DNA from: JAJCYK01 sp965224285
Lineage (GTDB): Bacteria; Bacteroidota; Bacteroidia; Cytophagales; Cyclobacteriaceae
Direction: 5' to 3'
DNA length: 64,000 nucleotides
NCBI GenBank assembly: GCA_965224285.1
Contig: OZ245043.1
Coordinates: forward strand, 3,906,001-3,970,000
Shown here one piece after another: positions 43,111-52,517 of this stretch. A model generated the notes under the pieces. It saw only the letters and a program-made list of their open reading frames with translations. It did no database searches and was not told where the DNA came from. Every line of letters starts with the position of its first letter. Position 1 is the first letter of the stretch. A program made the translations under genes and the position numbers.

Positions 43111-45005
43111 TGAGCAAAGTCATGATCCACGGTTTCAAGTGCCTAATCATAGTTCCTGTATTTACGTTTGGCTTGGCATCTTGCGGATTGTCTACCAACC
43201 AACCTGGTCAAAATGAAAACTCGGATTACAAGCTTTCCGGTTCGAAAGTTTGTTGGCAGCCTATAACCATTCAATTCTACGGGCCAGAAACTTCCGAAGA
43301 TCAATCAGATAACCCATTTCTCAACTATCGGCTAAATGTATTGTTCAGCCATGAGGGAGATTCATTATTGGTTCCAGGTTATTACGCGGCAGATGGAAAT
43401 GCCGCTGAATCCAGTGCTGACAGCGGAAATGTCTGGGAAGTGAAATTCACTCCCAATAAACCCGGAACCTGGAATTTCAGCGTTTCTTTCCGTAAGGATA
43501 GTGATATCGCCGTAAAGGAAAACCCTGAAATTGGCACTCCTCTGGCTTTTGACGGGACCACTGGGGAGTTTGTCATTGATCCTATTGATCGTACCGCGCC
43601 GGGTTTCTTAGGTCAGGGAAAAATTTCCTATGCCAACCACCGATATTTGAAATTTGCCGGGTCCGATGACTATTTTTTAAAAGGAGGGGCCGGCAGCCCG
43701 GAGAATTTACTGGCATTTGAAGACTTCGACGGTACCGAGCCATGGGGAGTAAAGCAGGCAAGGGAAGGTGAAGCTGCCACAATTACGGAATTACATAAGT
43801 ACACCCCTCATATCGAAGATTGGAATTCGGGCGATCCCAGCTGGCAAAATGGTAAAGGAAAAGGGCTGATCGGGGCTTTGAATTATCTATCATCGAAAGG
43901 AATGAACTCAGTATATTTCCTAACCCTTAATATCAATGGAGACGGAAAGGATGTTTGGCCCTATACAGGTTATGATCAACGATTGCGTTTTGATTGCAGT
44001 AAACTGGCTCAATGGGAGGTGGTTTTTAGTCACATGGACCGGTTAGGTCTACTATTGCATGTGGTTTTGCAAGAAACCGAAAACGAAACCTTATTGGATG
44101 AAGGGGATACCCACTATGAAAGGAAATTGTACTACCGGGAGTTGATCGCTCGATTTGGACACCACCTGGGCATTATCTGGAACATGGGCGAAGAGAATGG
44201 GCCCGTGCATTGGTCGCCGGATGGTCAAAATACCGAGCAACGAAAAGCTATGGTACGGTATTTTAGTGAAAACGATCCTTATAATAGTTTGCGGGTAATC
44301 CATAGCCATGCAGATGAAAAACCCAGACGTGAAATTTTTAGCGAATTATTAGACGACCCTAATATGGAGGGCATATCCATGCAAATCGGGAGTATGATGG
44401 AAGCCCATGATGAGACGAGATATTGGGTGGAAGCCACCCAGGATGCCTCTAACCCATGGGTTGTTTCTATAGATGAAATAGGCCATGCTTCGCGAGGTGT
44501 GGATCCTGATGACCGGACACCGAACAATCAAGATAGTGTTCGATCACAAGTTTTATGGGGAAACCTCATGGCCGGTGGTGCCGGGGTGGAATGGTATTTT
44601 GGCTATCAAAACCACAATAATGACTTGGCTTGTGAAGATTGGCGATCCAGGGAAATGATGTGGAACTATACCCGAATAGCTCTGGAATTCTTTCAACAAG
44701 AGGTCCCCTTCTGGGAGATGCACCATCAAGATGAATTGATCTCTTCTGGCAACGGTTGGTGCCTGGCGAAGGAAAAAGAAGTCTATCTGATATACTTGCC
44801 TATTGGTGGTCCTTTTGAAATTGATCTAACTGGCGCCTCTGGTAATTTTGTTGCCCGATGGTTTAATCCGCGAACAGGTAATTTCTTTGAACATGATCCA
44901 ACTCCGATAGAATCCAATCCTGACGGCCCAACCAGAATCACTTTACCATCGGGGATTGACCAACAGGATTGGGTGGTGTTAATACAAAAATTTCAAAATG
45001 GTTGA
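43107..45005 (+). CDS. DUF5060/DUF4038-type glycoside hydrolase-like lipoprotein
   Basis: The 632-residue protein has a lipoprotein signal (FTFGLASC), an N-terminal beta-sandwich (about 35-165; WEVKFTPNKPGTWNFSVSF, the DUF5060 pattern), and a TIM-barrel region (about 180-560) with candidate acid/base Glu362 in WNMGEENG and nucleophile Glu457 in SIDEIGH, then a small C-terminal beta domain. Members act on polysaccharides. Its start overlaps the symporter stop by ATGA, giving a three-gene operon: small membrane subunit, symporter and surface hydrolase, for capture and uptake of a breakdown product. The substrate is unknown. Confidence 0.85.
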   Translation: MMSKVMIHGFKCLIIVPVFTFGLASCGLSTNQPGQNENSDYKLSGSKVCWQPITIQFYGPETSEDQSDNPFLNYRLNVLFSHEGDSLLVPGYYAADGNAAESSADSGNVWEVKFTPNKPGTWNFSVSFRKDSDIAVKENPEIGTPLAFDGTTGEFVIDPIDRTAPGFLGQGKISYANHRYLKFAGSDDYFLKGGAGSPENLLAFEDFDGTEPWGVKQAREGEAATITELHKYTPHIEDWNSGDPSWQNGKGKGLIGALNYLSSKGMNSVYFLTLNINGDGKDVWPYTGYDQRLRFDCSKLAQWEVVFSHMDRLGLLLHVVLQETENETLLDEGDTHYERKLYYRELIARFGHHLGIIWNMGEENGPVHWSPDGQNTEQRKAMVRYFSENDPYNSLRVIHSHADEKPRREIFSELLDDPNMEGISMQIGSMMEAHDETRYWVEATQDASNPWVVSIDEIGHASRGVDPDDRTPNNQDSVRSQVLWGNLMAGGAGVEWYFGYQNHNNDLACEDWRSREMMWNYTRIALEFFQQEVPFWEMHHQDELISSGNGWCLAKEKEVYLIYLPIGGPFEIDLTGASGNFVARWFNPRTGNFFEHDPTPIESNPDGPTRITLPSGIDQQDWVVLIQKFQNG

Positions 45006-45639
45006 TTCAACTAAATGTCATGTATATACCTCACATTAACTTCTTCAGATCACTTGACTATTTACGGAGTTTTATCGGGCCTTAATAAGTTTGCTGCGAT
45101 TGTAGCAATATGTTTTTTAGCACGGATGAAAGAAGCTCCTCCAATTAAGCGAGGTCTATTATGATTCAGGACTGAACTAATCAGACGAATACAGATTTCC
45201 AGCTTCAGAAGCCTTAACTCCAAAGGCCTAAATTTACCCACTTAATGCCCTGACACCTAGGGGAGTCCCCCCGTCCCCCGCCCCTTAATGCAGGCCAGAG
45301 TTAACATGGGCTGCCAGTCAGATCTGAAATCGATTTTTTTAATAAAGATAACTACTAGGAGTACCAGAAATTGAGATTAAAATTTTTTCCCAGATAGGAA
45401 AATCTTTTTAGAGTGACATGGTCTCATGCCCTGGTGTGGTCAGTGGAATAGATTAACTTATCCAAAGGCTATCCATTAATATTATAAATACCCTGCACAT
45501 TACCAGCTCTTGCTAATTTTATTTTCTGGAAAATTGAGCTCTGTTGTTTACATTTAATTAAATGGGAAAGCGGACAGGAAAGTCTGCTAAATCGCTCCCT
45601 AAATAGAGTACTGTTAATTATAAACGTGTTTATGTAAAT
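45006..45639. other. 634-bp intergenic region between glycosidase operon and panE
   Basis: It holds a weak hairpin with TTGCT/AGCAA arms and a T-run near 45091-45116, which may terminate the glycosidase operon, and the second copy of the dispersed repeat at 45252-45342. No coding frame looks real. The remainder shows nothing recognisable. Confidence 0.55.
45252..45342. repeat. Dispersed intergenic repeat, copy 2
   Basis: It matches 30554-30645: GACACCT, GGGGAGTCCCC hairpin, CCCGCCCC, TGCAGGCCA, GTCAGATCTGAA and a T-run. Conserved order with small indels shows common descent. It sits between convergent-free genes and has no frame. Confidence 0.65.
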
Positions 45640-46578
45640 ATGAAGATCGCTATCATTGGAGCTGGTGCCGTAGGAGGATACTTCGGGGCAAGGTTGGCCC
45701 ATGCCGGTAATAAGGTAACTTTCCTAGCCAGAGGAAAACATTTGGAAATACTGAAAACCCAAGGGCTACTGATCAAGAGTATCCTGGGTGATTTTAAACT
45801 TGGGCAGGTGCATGCCACAGATAGCATCCCCAGTTTAGGTCAATCGGATCTGGTGCTGCTTGCGGTTAAGGCCTGGCAAATAAAAGAAATCCGCGACCAG
45901 CTCAAACATATTATTCATTCAGAAAGTATATTATTGCCTCTGCAAAACGGGGTTTTAGCCGTCGGGGAACTGCAGGAAGCCTTAGACAAAGAAAGGGTGA
46001 TTGGCGGGGTATGTCGTATCATTAGTAAAATTGAGTCTCCGGGAGTGATCAATCATTTCGGCGCTACCCCTACCATTGTTTTTGGAGAATTGGACGGTTC
46101 AGTATCAAGCCGGATAAAAGAGTTAGGTTCCTTATTTGACCAGGCTGAAGTTAACTGCAAACTATCTGAGGATATTTCGGCCGACATCTGGAAAAAGTTT
46201 GGGTTCATCTGTACCGGTGGTATTATGGCAATAACCCGATGTGACCTGGGTGTGATTCGGGAACTTGCTGAAACCCGTACCCTGCTGAGGGATTTGATTG
46301 CTGAGATTTGTTTATTAGCTGCTAAAGAACAAGTGCAAATGGGTGAGGTGTTTGTGGAGAACACTTTAAATTTTATAGACACTCTTCCCCCGGAGACCAC
46401 CTATTCCATGGCCAGGGACATATGGGAAGGACGACCATCTGAGCTGGACTATTTGAATGGAGCAGTGGTGAGGTTAGGGCAAACTCATGAGGTGCCTACC
46501 CCATTGAATAACTTCGTGTATTCTGCGCTTAAACCGCTGGAAATTAAAGCTCGGAGTCAAAGCTCCGATCAAAGCTGA
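45640..46578 (+). CDS. panE: 2-dehydropantoate 2-reductase
   Basis: The 312-residue protein starts with the Rossmann motif IAIIGAGAVGGYFGARLA and has the ApbA/PanE pattern LLAVKAWQI, LLPLQNGV, GGVCRIISKIESPGVI and the C-terminal helical domain with ETTYSMARDIWEGRPSELDYLNGAVV, whose conserved Lys/Glu neighbourhood (IWKKFGFICTGG) is present. It reduces ketopantoate with NADPH to pantoate in coenzyme A synthesis. It overlaps the next TPR lipoprotein gene by one base (TGATG). Confidence 0.93.
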   Translation: MKIAIIGAGAVGGYFGARLAHAGNKVTFLARGKHLEILKTQGLLIKSILGDFKLGQVHATDSIPSLGQSDLVLLAVKAWQIKEIRDQLKHIIHSESILLPLQNGVLAVGELQEALDKERVIGGVCRIISKIESPGVINHFGATPTIVFGELDGSVSSRIKELGSLFDQAEVNCKLSEDISADIWKKFGFICTGGIMAITRCDLGVIRELAETRTLLRDLIAEICLLAAKEQVQMGEVFVENTLNFIDTLPPETTYSMARDIWEGRPSELDYLNGAVVRLGQTHEVPTPLNNFVYSALKPLEIKARSQSSDQS

Positions 46579-47207
46579 TGATTAATCCAGTAAATATTTT
46601 GTTCCTGTTAACGGTTTCCTTTGCTTGTTCACCGAACAACTTAACCACAGATAGCCATAAACCAAAGACTGCTGACGGTCATCAAAGAATGGCTAGTGAT
46701 GTTGATATGAAAAAAACCTATGAGTTAAATAGTAGGGCTGAACTTTTTGCACAATTTGGTCACCTGGATTCGGCATTGATTCTTTACGACCAGGTGATTG
46801 AACTGGATCCCAATGATTATCTGCCTCACTCGGCAAAGCGTAGTATTTATTTGAGTATGAAACAGTTTAATAATGCCCTAAAAGAAAGCGAGAATATTTT
46901 GCAGAAAGCGTCGAATTTTGTCTATGAATGGAATTTTACCGGAATGCTACATGAATGGCTGGGTGATTCAGAAACCGCTATGAATCATTATCAAAAAGCC
47001 GCTGAAATTTCAAAACATAAAATCTCAAATCCTACAGAATCAGATAGTATTAATATGTATCAGTATAACCTGATAGTCTCTTATTTACTACTTGAAGATG
47101 AGACCAAAAGAAGAGCGGAGTTAAAAAATTATTATAAAAAAATGCCCGATGAATTTATCAATATGAGTAAAACGGACTTCATAAAATATCAGCTACGAAT
47201 AGAATAG
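46578..47207 (+). CDS. TPR-repeat lipoprotein
   Basis: The 209-residue protein has a short signal with lipobox-like FLLTVSFAC and three TPR units (AELFAQFGHLDSALILYDQVIEL; AKRSIYLSMKQFNNALKESENIL; GMLHEWLGDSETAMNHYQKAA). It is a small scaffold anchored by lipid on the periplasmic side. It is coupled to panE by TGATG overlap, which need not mean a shared function. No partner can be named. Confidence 0.85.
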   Translation: MINPVNILFLLTVSFACSPNNLTTDSHKPKTADGHQRMASDVDMKKTYELNSRAELFAQFGHLDSALILYDQVIELDPNDYLPHSAKRSIYLSMKQFNNALKESENILQKASNFVYEWNFTGMLHEWLGDSETAMNHYQKAAEISKHKISNPTESDSINMYQYNLIVSYLLLEDETKRRAELKNYYKKMPDEFINMSKTDFIKYQLRIE

Positions 47208-47570
47208 AACCTATACCTAAAACAGGGATTTAATCACTGGAAATGAAAAGTTTTACATGAAATTACAAAGTCAAATTCCGATTGATCAAAAGGCTAATCA
47301 CTTAATTATTGCCTATGGATTATCCCGAGGATAAATGAATAGTACCGAATCTGAGAGTACGGCTGATCCAAAAATGCCTACGGCTCCTCCATTTTATCCT
47401 ACTTTCCAAAGAAACCGGTCTCCAGCCCTAACGATGTTAAGCAGAAAAATGGTTGGTCTAAAAAGGTAATCCAGAAAGGGGCCTGGCAGGTTTACTCCCT
47501 CCGTAGCCCACAACTAAAGTTTATTAGAGTTAAGAACTACTACTATATTTGTATACAATCCTATCACACC
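47208..47570. other. 363-bp intergenic region with a promoter box
   Basis: No gene is evident. TATATTTG (47544-47551) matches the Bacteroidota TAnnTTTG -7 box, 19 bp before the next ATG, and would give a very short leader. A -33 TTG is not clear at the usual spacing. The stretch contains only short frames. Confidence 0.5.
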
Positions 47571-48743
47571 ATGGCATCGGAAACAGACTTATTAATTATT
47601 GGTGCCGGACCCTTTGGCCTGGGCCTGGCCGCGTATTGCCAACAATTTAGTATTGATTACTTAATGGTAGGAAAGCCCATGGGCTTCTGGAAATCAAATA
47701 TGCCCCATGGGATGTATCTGCGTTCGGGCATAGACTGGCACCTGGATCCTAGCGGAACTTATACCATTGAAAATTTCATCCAGTCTCAGGGCTATGACAC
47801 TGATCAGCTAAAGCCTTTGTCCCGTGAATTTTATTTGAATTACACAGATTGGTTTAAAGAGGGAAATCAAATTGACACCATGGATTTTAAGGTTCACGAA
47901 CTTAAGGTGTATGATAATTCATTTACCGCGGTATCGGAGGATGGAAATGAACTCAAGGCCAAGAATGTACTAGTGGCCACCGGCTTTGAGCACTATAAGC
48001 ACTTGCCAGAAGAGTACCTGGAAATGTTCCCTCAAGACCGCCTTTACCATACCTGCGACCTGGTAAATTTTGATAAATTAAAAAGGAAGAGGTGCCTGAT
48101 TATTGGGGGGAGGCAAAGTGCCTTTGAGTGGGCGGCTTTATTGAATGAGTCAGGGGTTGAGCAAATTAATTTATGTTACCGGCATGATACTCCCCGTTTT
48201 ACCGAGTCTGATTGGACTTGGGTAACCCCGCTTATGGATCGGTTTATCGAAGATAACAGTTGGTATCACAAATTGACCGATGAGGAAAAGCAGGCATTGG
48301 ATTATCGCTTGTGGGTGGAAGGACGGGCAAAGCTCGAGCCTTGGCTTTATCCCCGCATAAATAACAACAATGTAAAACTCTATCCAAATAGTACTATTAA
48401 AAACTGTACCATACTATCCGATCATAGCTTGCAGTGTACCTTGGATCAGGGTCAACAGTTGGAGACGGATGTAATTATATTGGCTACTGGTTATAAAGTT
48501 GATCTACGTAAGATACCATTCTTAGTTAATGGCAACATTCTGGAAAAGCTTAGTATACAAGGTGGATTCCCCCGGCTGGATCAAAATTTGCAGTCCAACA
48601 TCCCGGGACTATACTTTACCAGTATTACCGCTACTCGAGATTTTGGTTCGTTTTTTGCCTTTACTGTGAGCGTTAAAGCTTCTGCCAATCTGGTAGGGCA
48701 GCATTTAAGGTCCACGTTATCAACTTCTGCATCATCTGAATAA
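47571..48743 (+). CDS. FAD-dependent NAD(P)-binding monooxygenase-like protein
   Basis: The 390-residue protein has an FAD Rossmann motif at the N-terminus (LLIIGAGPFGLGLAAYC), a second nucleotide-binding motif at about 178 (CLIIGGRQSAFEWAALL) and the terminal ATG motif DVIILATGY. This pattern fits class B flavin monooxygenases or related oxidoreductases. The FxGxxxHxxx(Y/F) fingerprint is not clear (FEHYKHLPEEY is the nearest), so substrate and reaction are open. Transcribed alone; it converges with the Dsb-like gene. Confidence 0.85.
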   Translation: MASETDLLIIGAGPFGLGLAAYCQQFSIDYLMVGKPMGFWKSNMPHGMYLRSGIDWHLDPSGTYTIENFIQSQGYDTDQLKPLSREFYLNYTDWFKEGNQIDTMDFKVHELKVYDNSFTAVSEDGNELKAKNVLVATGFEHYKHLPEEYLEMFPQDRLYHTCDLVNFDKLKRKRCLIIGGRQSAFEWAALLNESGVEQINLCYRHDTPRFTESDWTWVTPLMDRFIEDNSWYHKLTDEEKQALDYRLWVEGRAKLEPWLYPRINNNNVKLYPNSTIKNCTILSDHSLQCTLDQGQQLETDVIILATGYKVDLRKIPFLVNGNILEKLSIQGGFPRLDQNLQSNIPGLYFTSITATRDFGSFFAFTVSVKASANLVGQHLRSTLSTSASSE

Positions 48744-49220
48744 TTATCCAGAATCCTTTCTGTGTTCCAAAGATATGGTGAAGGGAAATGTCCGAGGAAA
48801 AAAGCACTTTACCCTATCACAGGCTTGGTAGCGCAGATTGCCTTTTAGCTGTTCTGGCATTTCCATCCCATCTACAATTTCAATTATGATTTCAATGACC
48901 AATTGCTCACTAAAGACGGATAATACGTCATCAGCACCCTCCAGGGTAAAAAAGTGCGGTTCAGAAAATTTTTGCTGATATTGGCTGATCCCTCCAGGCC
49001 ATTCGATTTCTAGCTCAGTGGGTATAAGGTTTTCACCGCCCGGCTGATGCGATTGAATATGATATCCCTTCTTTATCTCAAACTCTAATTTTATACTGTT
49101 ACGGCCATTAATTGAGCCTGATAATATCTGCACAAAATCTCCAGCCTGAGCATGGGCCATATCCTGGAGCACCACTTGTAGTAAAAGCCACATCAAATTA
49201 AGGATGCTGAAGCAGTACAT
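48744..49220 (-). CDS. DsbD N-terminal-domain-like periplasmic thiol protein
   Basis: The 158-residue product has a signal peptide (either the ATG at 49220 or the ATG at 49193 can start it) and one immunoglobulin-like domain matching DsbD-N: EFEIKKGYHIQSHQPGGENLIPTEL, and the redox pair in RYQACDRVKCFFPRTFPF (C-x4-C). The membrane and thioredoxin parts of DsbD are absent. It lies after the TlpA gene with a 23-bp overlap, or directly downstream if the shorter start is used, so the two act together in envelope disulfide handling. Confidence 0.8.
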   Translation of the reverse strand: MYCFSILNLMWLLLQVVLQDMAHAQAGDFVQILSGSINGRNSIKLEFEIKKGYHIQSHQPGGENLIPTELEIEWPGGISQYQQKFSEPHFFTLEGADDVLSVFSEQLVIEIIIEIVDGMEMPEQLKGNLRYQACDRVKCFFPRTFPFTISLEHRKDSG

Positions 49221-49734
49221 TTAATTTGTCTTTCAAATCCAGCAATTTGGCGTCGAAGTTCTTGGTATCCAGCAATGACATATATTGAATTTTTCCTTCA
49301 GGATCTATGATCAGGTTAGCTGCCAGCATAACTTCATCCCGAGCCAGGTCAGGCAAAACGTCTTCCGGAGCAAAGCTGCCGGCAACTTGGCCGTCCTCAT
49401 CCAAAAGAATAGGAAAAGTAAGGTTAAAACGGTCTCTTAGCCGGGTGCCTACTAAGGATGCCGGCTCTTTAACATCAATGATCAGCACTTTGACATTCTG
49501 TGGAGCATACTCCTTCTTTAGGGCTTCCAAATGAGGAGCTTCCGCATTACAAAAAGGGCACCAGGTGGTTGCTATATGCAACACCACGAAACTACCTTTT
49601 AGAGATTCAGAGCTAACAGTCTTTCCATCAAGATCATTGAGTTCAAAGTCAGGCATGGATTGCTGGCCCCAGACCAGAAGCGGACATATCAGCAGGCAAA
49701 AGTACAAGCATAGAATTTTAATGGAGGTATACAT
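49198..49734 (-). CDS. TlpA/redoxin-type periplasmic thioredoxin
   Basis: The 178-residue protein has a signal peptide (to about residue 24, VWGQ) and a thioredoxin-fold domain with the active site TTWCPFC (Cys59, Cys62), LDGKTVSSESLKGSFVVLHI and RDRFNLTFPILLDEDGQVA. The CPFC centre and AhpC/TSA-like layout fit a TlpA-like reductant or oxidoreductase. Likely partner: the adjacent DsbD-N-like protein. A 126-bp gap with a weak TTT-rich stretch precedes it. Confidence 0.88.
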   Translation of the reverse strand: MYTSIKILCLYFCLLICPLLVWGQQSMPDFELNDLDGKTVSSESLKGSFVVLHIATTWCPFCNAEAPHLEALKKEYAPQNVKVLIIDVKEPASLVGTRLRDRFNLTFPILLDEDGQVAGSFAPEDVLPDLARDEVMLAANLIIDPEGKIQYMSLLDTKNFDAKLLDLKDKLNVLLQHP

Positions 49735-49865
49735 AGTGTTTGTTTTCCCCTTTATAGAATGGACGGGAAAAATATTACCGGAATGGCCATAATTAATGGA
49801 GTTTTGAATCCAAATGGCCCTATATTCAACTACAATCTATCCATTATATACCTTTGTAAATAAAA

Positions 49866-49888
49866 AACCCGCCTGATTCAGACGGGTT
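49866..49888 (-). terminator. Terminator after tRNA-Ala
   Basis: ACCCGTCTGA and TCAGGCGGGT on the minus strand form a 10-bp stem with one wobble pair, followed by a run of T. It lies two bases from the tRNA 3' end. Confidence 0.9.
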
Positions 49889-49890
49889 AG

Positions 49891-49964
49891 TGGAGCATAT
49901 CAGAGTCGAACTGATGACCTCTACGCTGCCAGCGTAGCGCTCTAGCCAGCTGAGCTAATGCCCC
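49891..49964 (-). tRNA. tRNA-Ala (anticodon GGC)
   Basis: The minus strand gives a 74-nt cloverleaf: acceptor GGGGCAT/ATGCTCC, D arm GCTC/GAGC, anticodon arm CTACG-CTGGCAG-CGTAG (anticodon GGC), T arm ATCAG-TTCGACT-CTGAT. The discriminator is A and CCA is not encoded. Confidence 0.97.
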
Positions 49965-49999
49965 TGATGGATGGCAAATATAAGTGAAATCCGTTAATA

Positions 50000-50509
50000 T
50001 TAAAATGGTCTCCTGGCCTTTACAAAGACTCTGCGGTAATAGTCCGAAAGTAGGTTGTTTTCTACTACCCCCAATTTAGTGCTACTGTGTATGAACCTGA
50101 TATCCCGAGTGCTTCTAACATCCGTAATCATACCCACGTGACTGATTTTTCCCCAGCCTTTTCTGGCTCTGAAAAACACCAAATCACCGGGTTTAAGATT
50201 ATGGATAGTGACTGCTTTTCCCATCTTGCTTTGGGCGGCAGAGGTGCGGGGAAGGTCTAAACCGGCGCTGCGAAAAGAAGCACACAATAGGCCGCTGCAG
50301 TCCATCCCTTGGCGAGATGTACCACCATAACGATAGGGAGTACCAGTGTAACTACGAGCGGTTTCAACGACCTGCTCAATCTGCCGGTCAACTCGTTTAG
50401 CCTTTTTGGAAGCGATACATGCGCCTGTGATCACCACCAGGATTAAAAAATAACGTCTCACCTCAAAAAGTTTTTTATTAGTGATTCCCAAGAATAGTGC
50501 CAGAGTCAA
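50000..50509 (-). CDS. NlpC/P60 peptidoglycan hydrolase
   Basis: The 169-residue protein has a short lipoprotein-like signal (FLILVVITGAC, Cys31) and an NlpC/P60 domain with Cys71 (MDCSGLLCASF), His124 (KISHVGM) and His141 (RFIHSS), the usual catalytic triad. It cleaves D-Glu-mesoDAP type bonds in peptidoglycan peptides. The exact start is uncertain: residues 1-17 do not look like a signal and a GTG closer to the hydrophobic stretch (VRRYFLIL) is possible. Transcribed away from asnB. Confidence 0.9.
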   Translation of the reverse strand: MTLALFLGITNKKLFEVRRYFLILVVITGACIASKKAKRVDRQIEQVVETARSYTGTPYRYGGTSRQGMDCSGLLCASFRSAGLDLPRTSAAQSKMGKAVTIHNLKPGDLVFFRARKGWGKISHVGMITDVRSTRDIRFIHSSTKLGVVENNLLSDYYRRVFVKARRPF

Positions 50510-50559
50510 ATATACTATTATTATAGCACTTATATTATTTTAGCTGCAAACTACTTTAT

Positions 50560-52458
50560 ATGTGTGGCATTACGGGAATACTGGCTTTTAACGAACTGGG
50601 TAGGATGCATATGATCCACCTGGCTAATGCCACCAAAATCTTGGCGCATCGTGGTCCGGACTTTCAGGACACCTACCTTGAGGATAGGGTGGGCCTGGGG
50701 CATCGTCGTTTGTCTATTATTGATACATCATCCTTAGGTCATCAACCGATGAAAGACCCTAGTGGAAGATATATAATTGTATATAATGGAGAAATTTACA
50801 ATTACCAAAGCCTCAGGGAACAGCTGGAAGGTCAGGGGGTTCGGTTTAAGTCAAAATCAGACACCGAAGTTCTGTTGCACTTATATATAAAACACGGCGC
50901 TGACTGTCTTCAACTACTAAACGGGTTTTTTTCCTTTGCCGTCTATGATTCTGAAAAGCAGCAATTATTCCTGGCTCGTGACCGTTTTGGGATCAAACCA
51001 CTATATTATTATCTGGATGAAGATAAATTGCTGTTCGCTTCTGAATTAAATTCTCTAATAGCTTATAATATAAACAAGGAGATTGATCTTACCTCGTTGG
51101 GGTTATACCTGCAGCTCAATTACATACCTGCCCCACGAACCATGCTTAACGGGGTAAATAAATTAATGCCGGCTCATTTTATGGTGATATCAAAAACTCA
51201 ACATGAGATCAACTCCTATTACCAAATTGATTATTCTCCCCACTCATCCCTGGAGTTGAGTTATGACCAACAAAAAGAGCAATTCCTAGCGTTGTTAGAT
51301 AGGTCAGTTCAGGAACGGCTGGTATGTGACGTGCCTCTGGGGGCTTTTCTGAGCGGCGGAGTGGATAGTTCTGCGGTAGTGGCCCTGGCCAGTCGCCAGG
51401 TGCCGAAACTGAATACCTTTAGCATCGGATATCGGGACCATCCTTATTTTGATGAAACTCCCTACGCGGAAGCAGTGGCTAAAAAATTCAATACGAATCA
51501 CACAGTTTTTCACCTGTCCAACCAGGATTTGTATCAACACCTGCAGGAGGTATGGGACTTTTTGGATGAACCCTTTGGAGATAGTTCGGCGTTGCCCACC
51601 TATATCCTCAGTAAAAATACCCAGCAGTCGGTAACGGTGGCACTATCAGGTGACGGTGCAGACGAATTATTGGGAGGATACGTGAAACATTTAGGACTTT
51701 GGCGCAGTATGCAGGGAGGGTGGTACAGCCAAATGGCACAACTGATATCCCCTTTAAGCGGTTGGCTGCCACAATCCCGAGAGACTTCATGGGGAAATAA
51801 GGTGAGGCGTTTGCAGAGGTTCGCTAAATCATTAAACCTTTCGTTGCCTGAGAGATATTGGTTTCTGGCTTCCGTGGCAAAGGAAACCGAAGCTCTTGAA
51901 CTGATAGCAGGCTCCCTGGTAGATGACTTAGATAGAAGCGGCTTGCAGTTCGAAAAACACCGGTACCTGCAATTTTTGAGTAAAAATTCCGATATGAATG
52001 ATATTTTTCGTACAGATATGGACCTGGTGTTACCCAATGATATGCTGACCAAGGTAGACCGCATGAGTATGGCCAGGGGGTTAGAAGTAAGGGTACCCTT
52101 CTTGGATCATCGGCTGGTGGATTTTGTTTTTGGGTTGCCGCAATCCAGTAAGATCGGGGGCGGAATACGGAAGCGCATTTTGCAGGATGCTTTAAAAGAT
52201 ATTTTGCCGGCACAGGTATACCGAAGGCCAAAAAAAGGCTTTGAAGTGCCCCTTAGGAGTTGGATGGGCCAAGAACTAAAAGGTATAATAAATGATGATT
52301 TGTTGCATCAAGGATTTATAAAGGAACAACAAATATTCAATCCCGAGATGGTGGAGAGATTAAAGCAAAAGTTGTGGAGCCGGGACTACGGTGATTCACC
52401 TGCAAGGATATGGAGTTTGTTGGTTTTTCAATATTGGTGGAAGAAATACTTTCAATAG
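50560..52458 (+). CDS. asnB: Asparagine synthase (glutamine-hydrolysing)
   Basis: The 632-residue protein has the class II amidotransferase N-terminus with nucleophile Cys2 (MCGITGILAF), AHRGPDFQD, RRLSIID, YNGEIYNYQSLREQL and FFSFAVYD, then the synthase domain with the PP-loop GAFLSGGVDSSAVV and SGDGADELLGGY. It uses glutamine and ATP to amidate aspartate. Several residues (HRGPDFQDTYLED) and the length place it in the longer asnB family often found near polysaccharide genes, and none are visible here, so the housekeeping role is favoured. Confidence 0.95.
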   Translation: MCGITGILAFNELGRMHMIHLANATKILAHRGPDFQDTYLEDRVGLGHRRLSIIDTSSLGHQPMKDPSGRYIIVYNGEIYNYQSLREQLEGQGVRFKSKSDTEVLLHLYIKHGADCLQLLNGFFSFAVYDSEKQQLFLARDRFGIKPLYYYLDEDKLLFASELNSLIAYNINKEIDLTSLGLYLQLNYIPAPRTMLNGVNKLMPAHFMVISKTQHEINSYYQIDYSPHSSLELSYDQQKEQFLALLDRSVQERLVCDVPLGAFLSGGVDSSAVVALASRQVPKLNTFSIGYRDHPYFDETPYAEAVAKKFNTNHTVFHLSNQDLYQHLQEVWDFLDEPFGDSSALPTYILSKNTQQSVTVALSGDGADELLGGYVKHLGLWRSMQGGWYSQMAQLISPLSGWLPQSRETSWGNKVRRLQRFAKSLNLSLPERYWFLASVAKETEALELIAGSLVDDLDRSGLQFEKHRYLQFLSKNSDMNDIFRTDMDLVLPNDMLTKVDRMSMARGLEVRVPFLDHRLVDFVFGLPQSSKIGGGIRKRILQDALKDILPAQVYRRPKKGFEVPLRSWMGQELKGIINDDLLHQGFIKEQQIFNPEMVERLKQKLWSRDYGDSPARIWSLLVFQYWWKKYFQ

Positions 52459-52517
52459 GGTATAGGCGTTTCTTCTACTATAATGTTTATTTTGGGGGCT
52501 AAAATGAGATAACGCTA

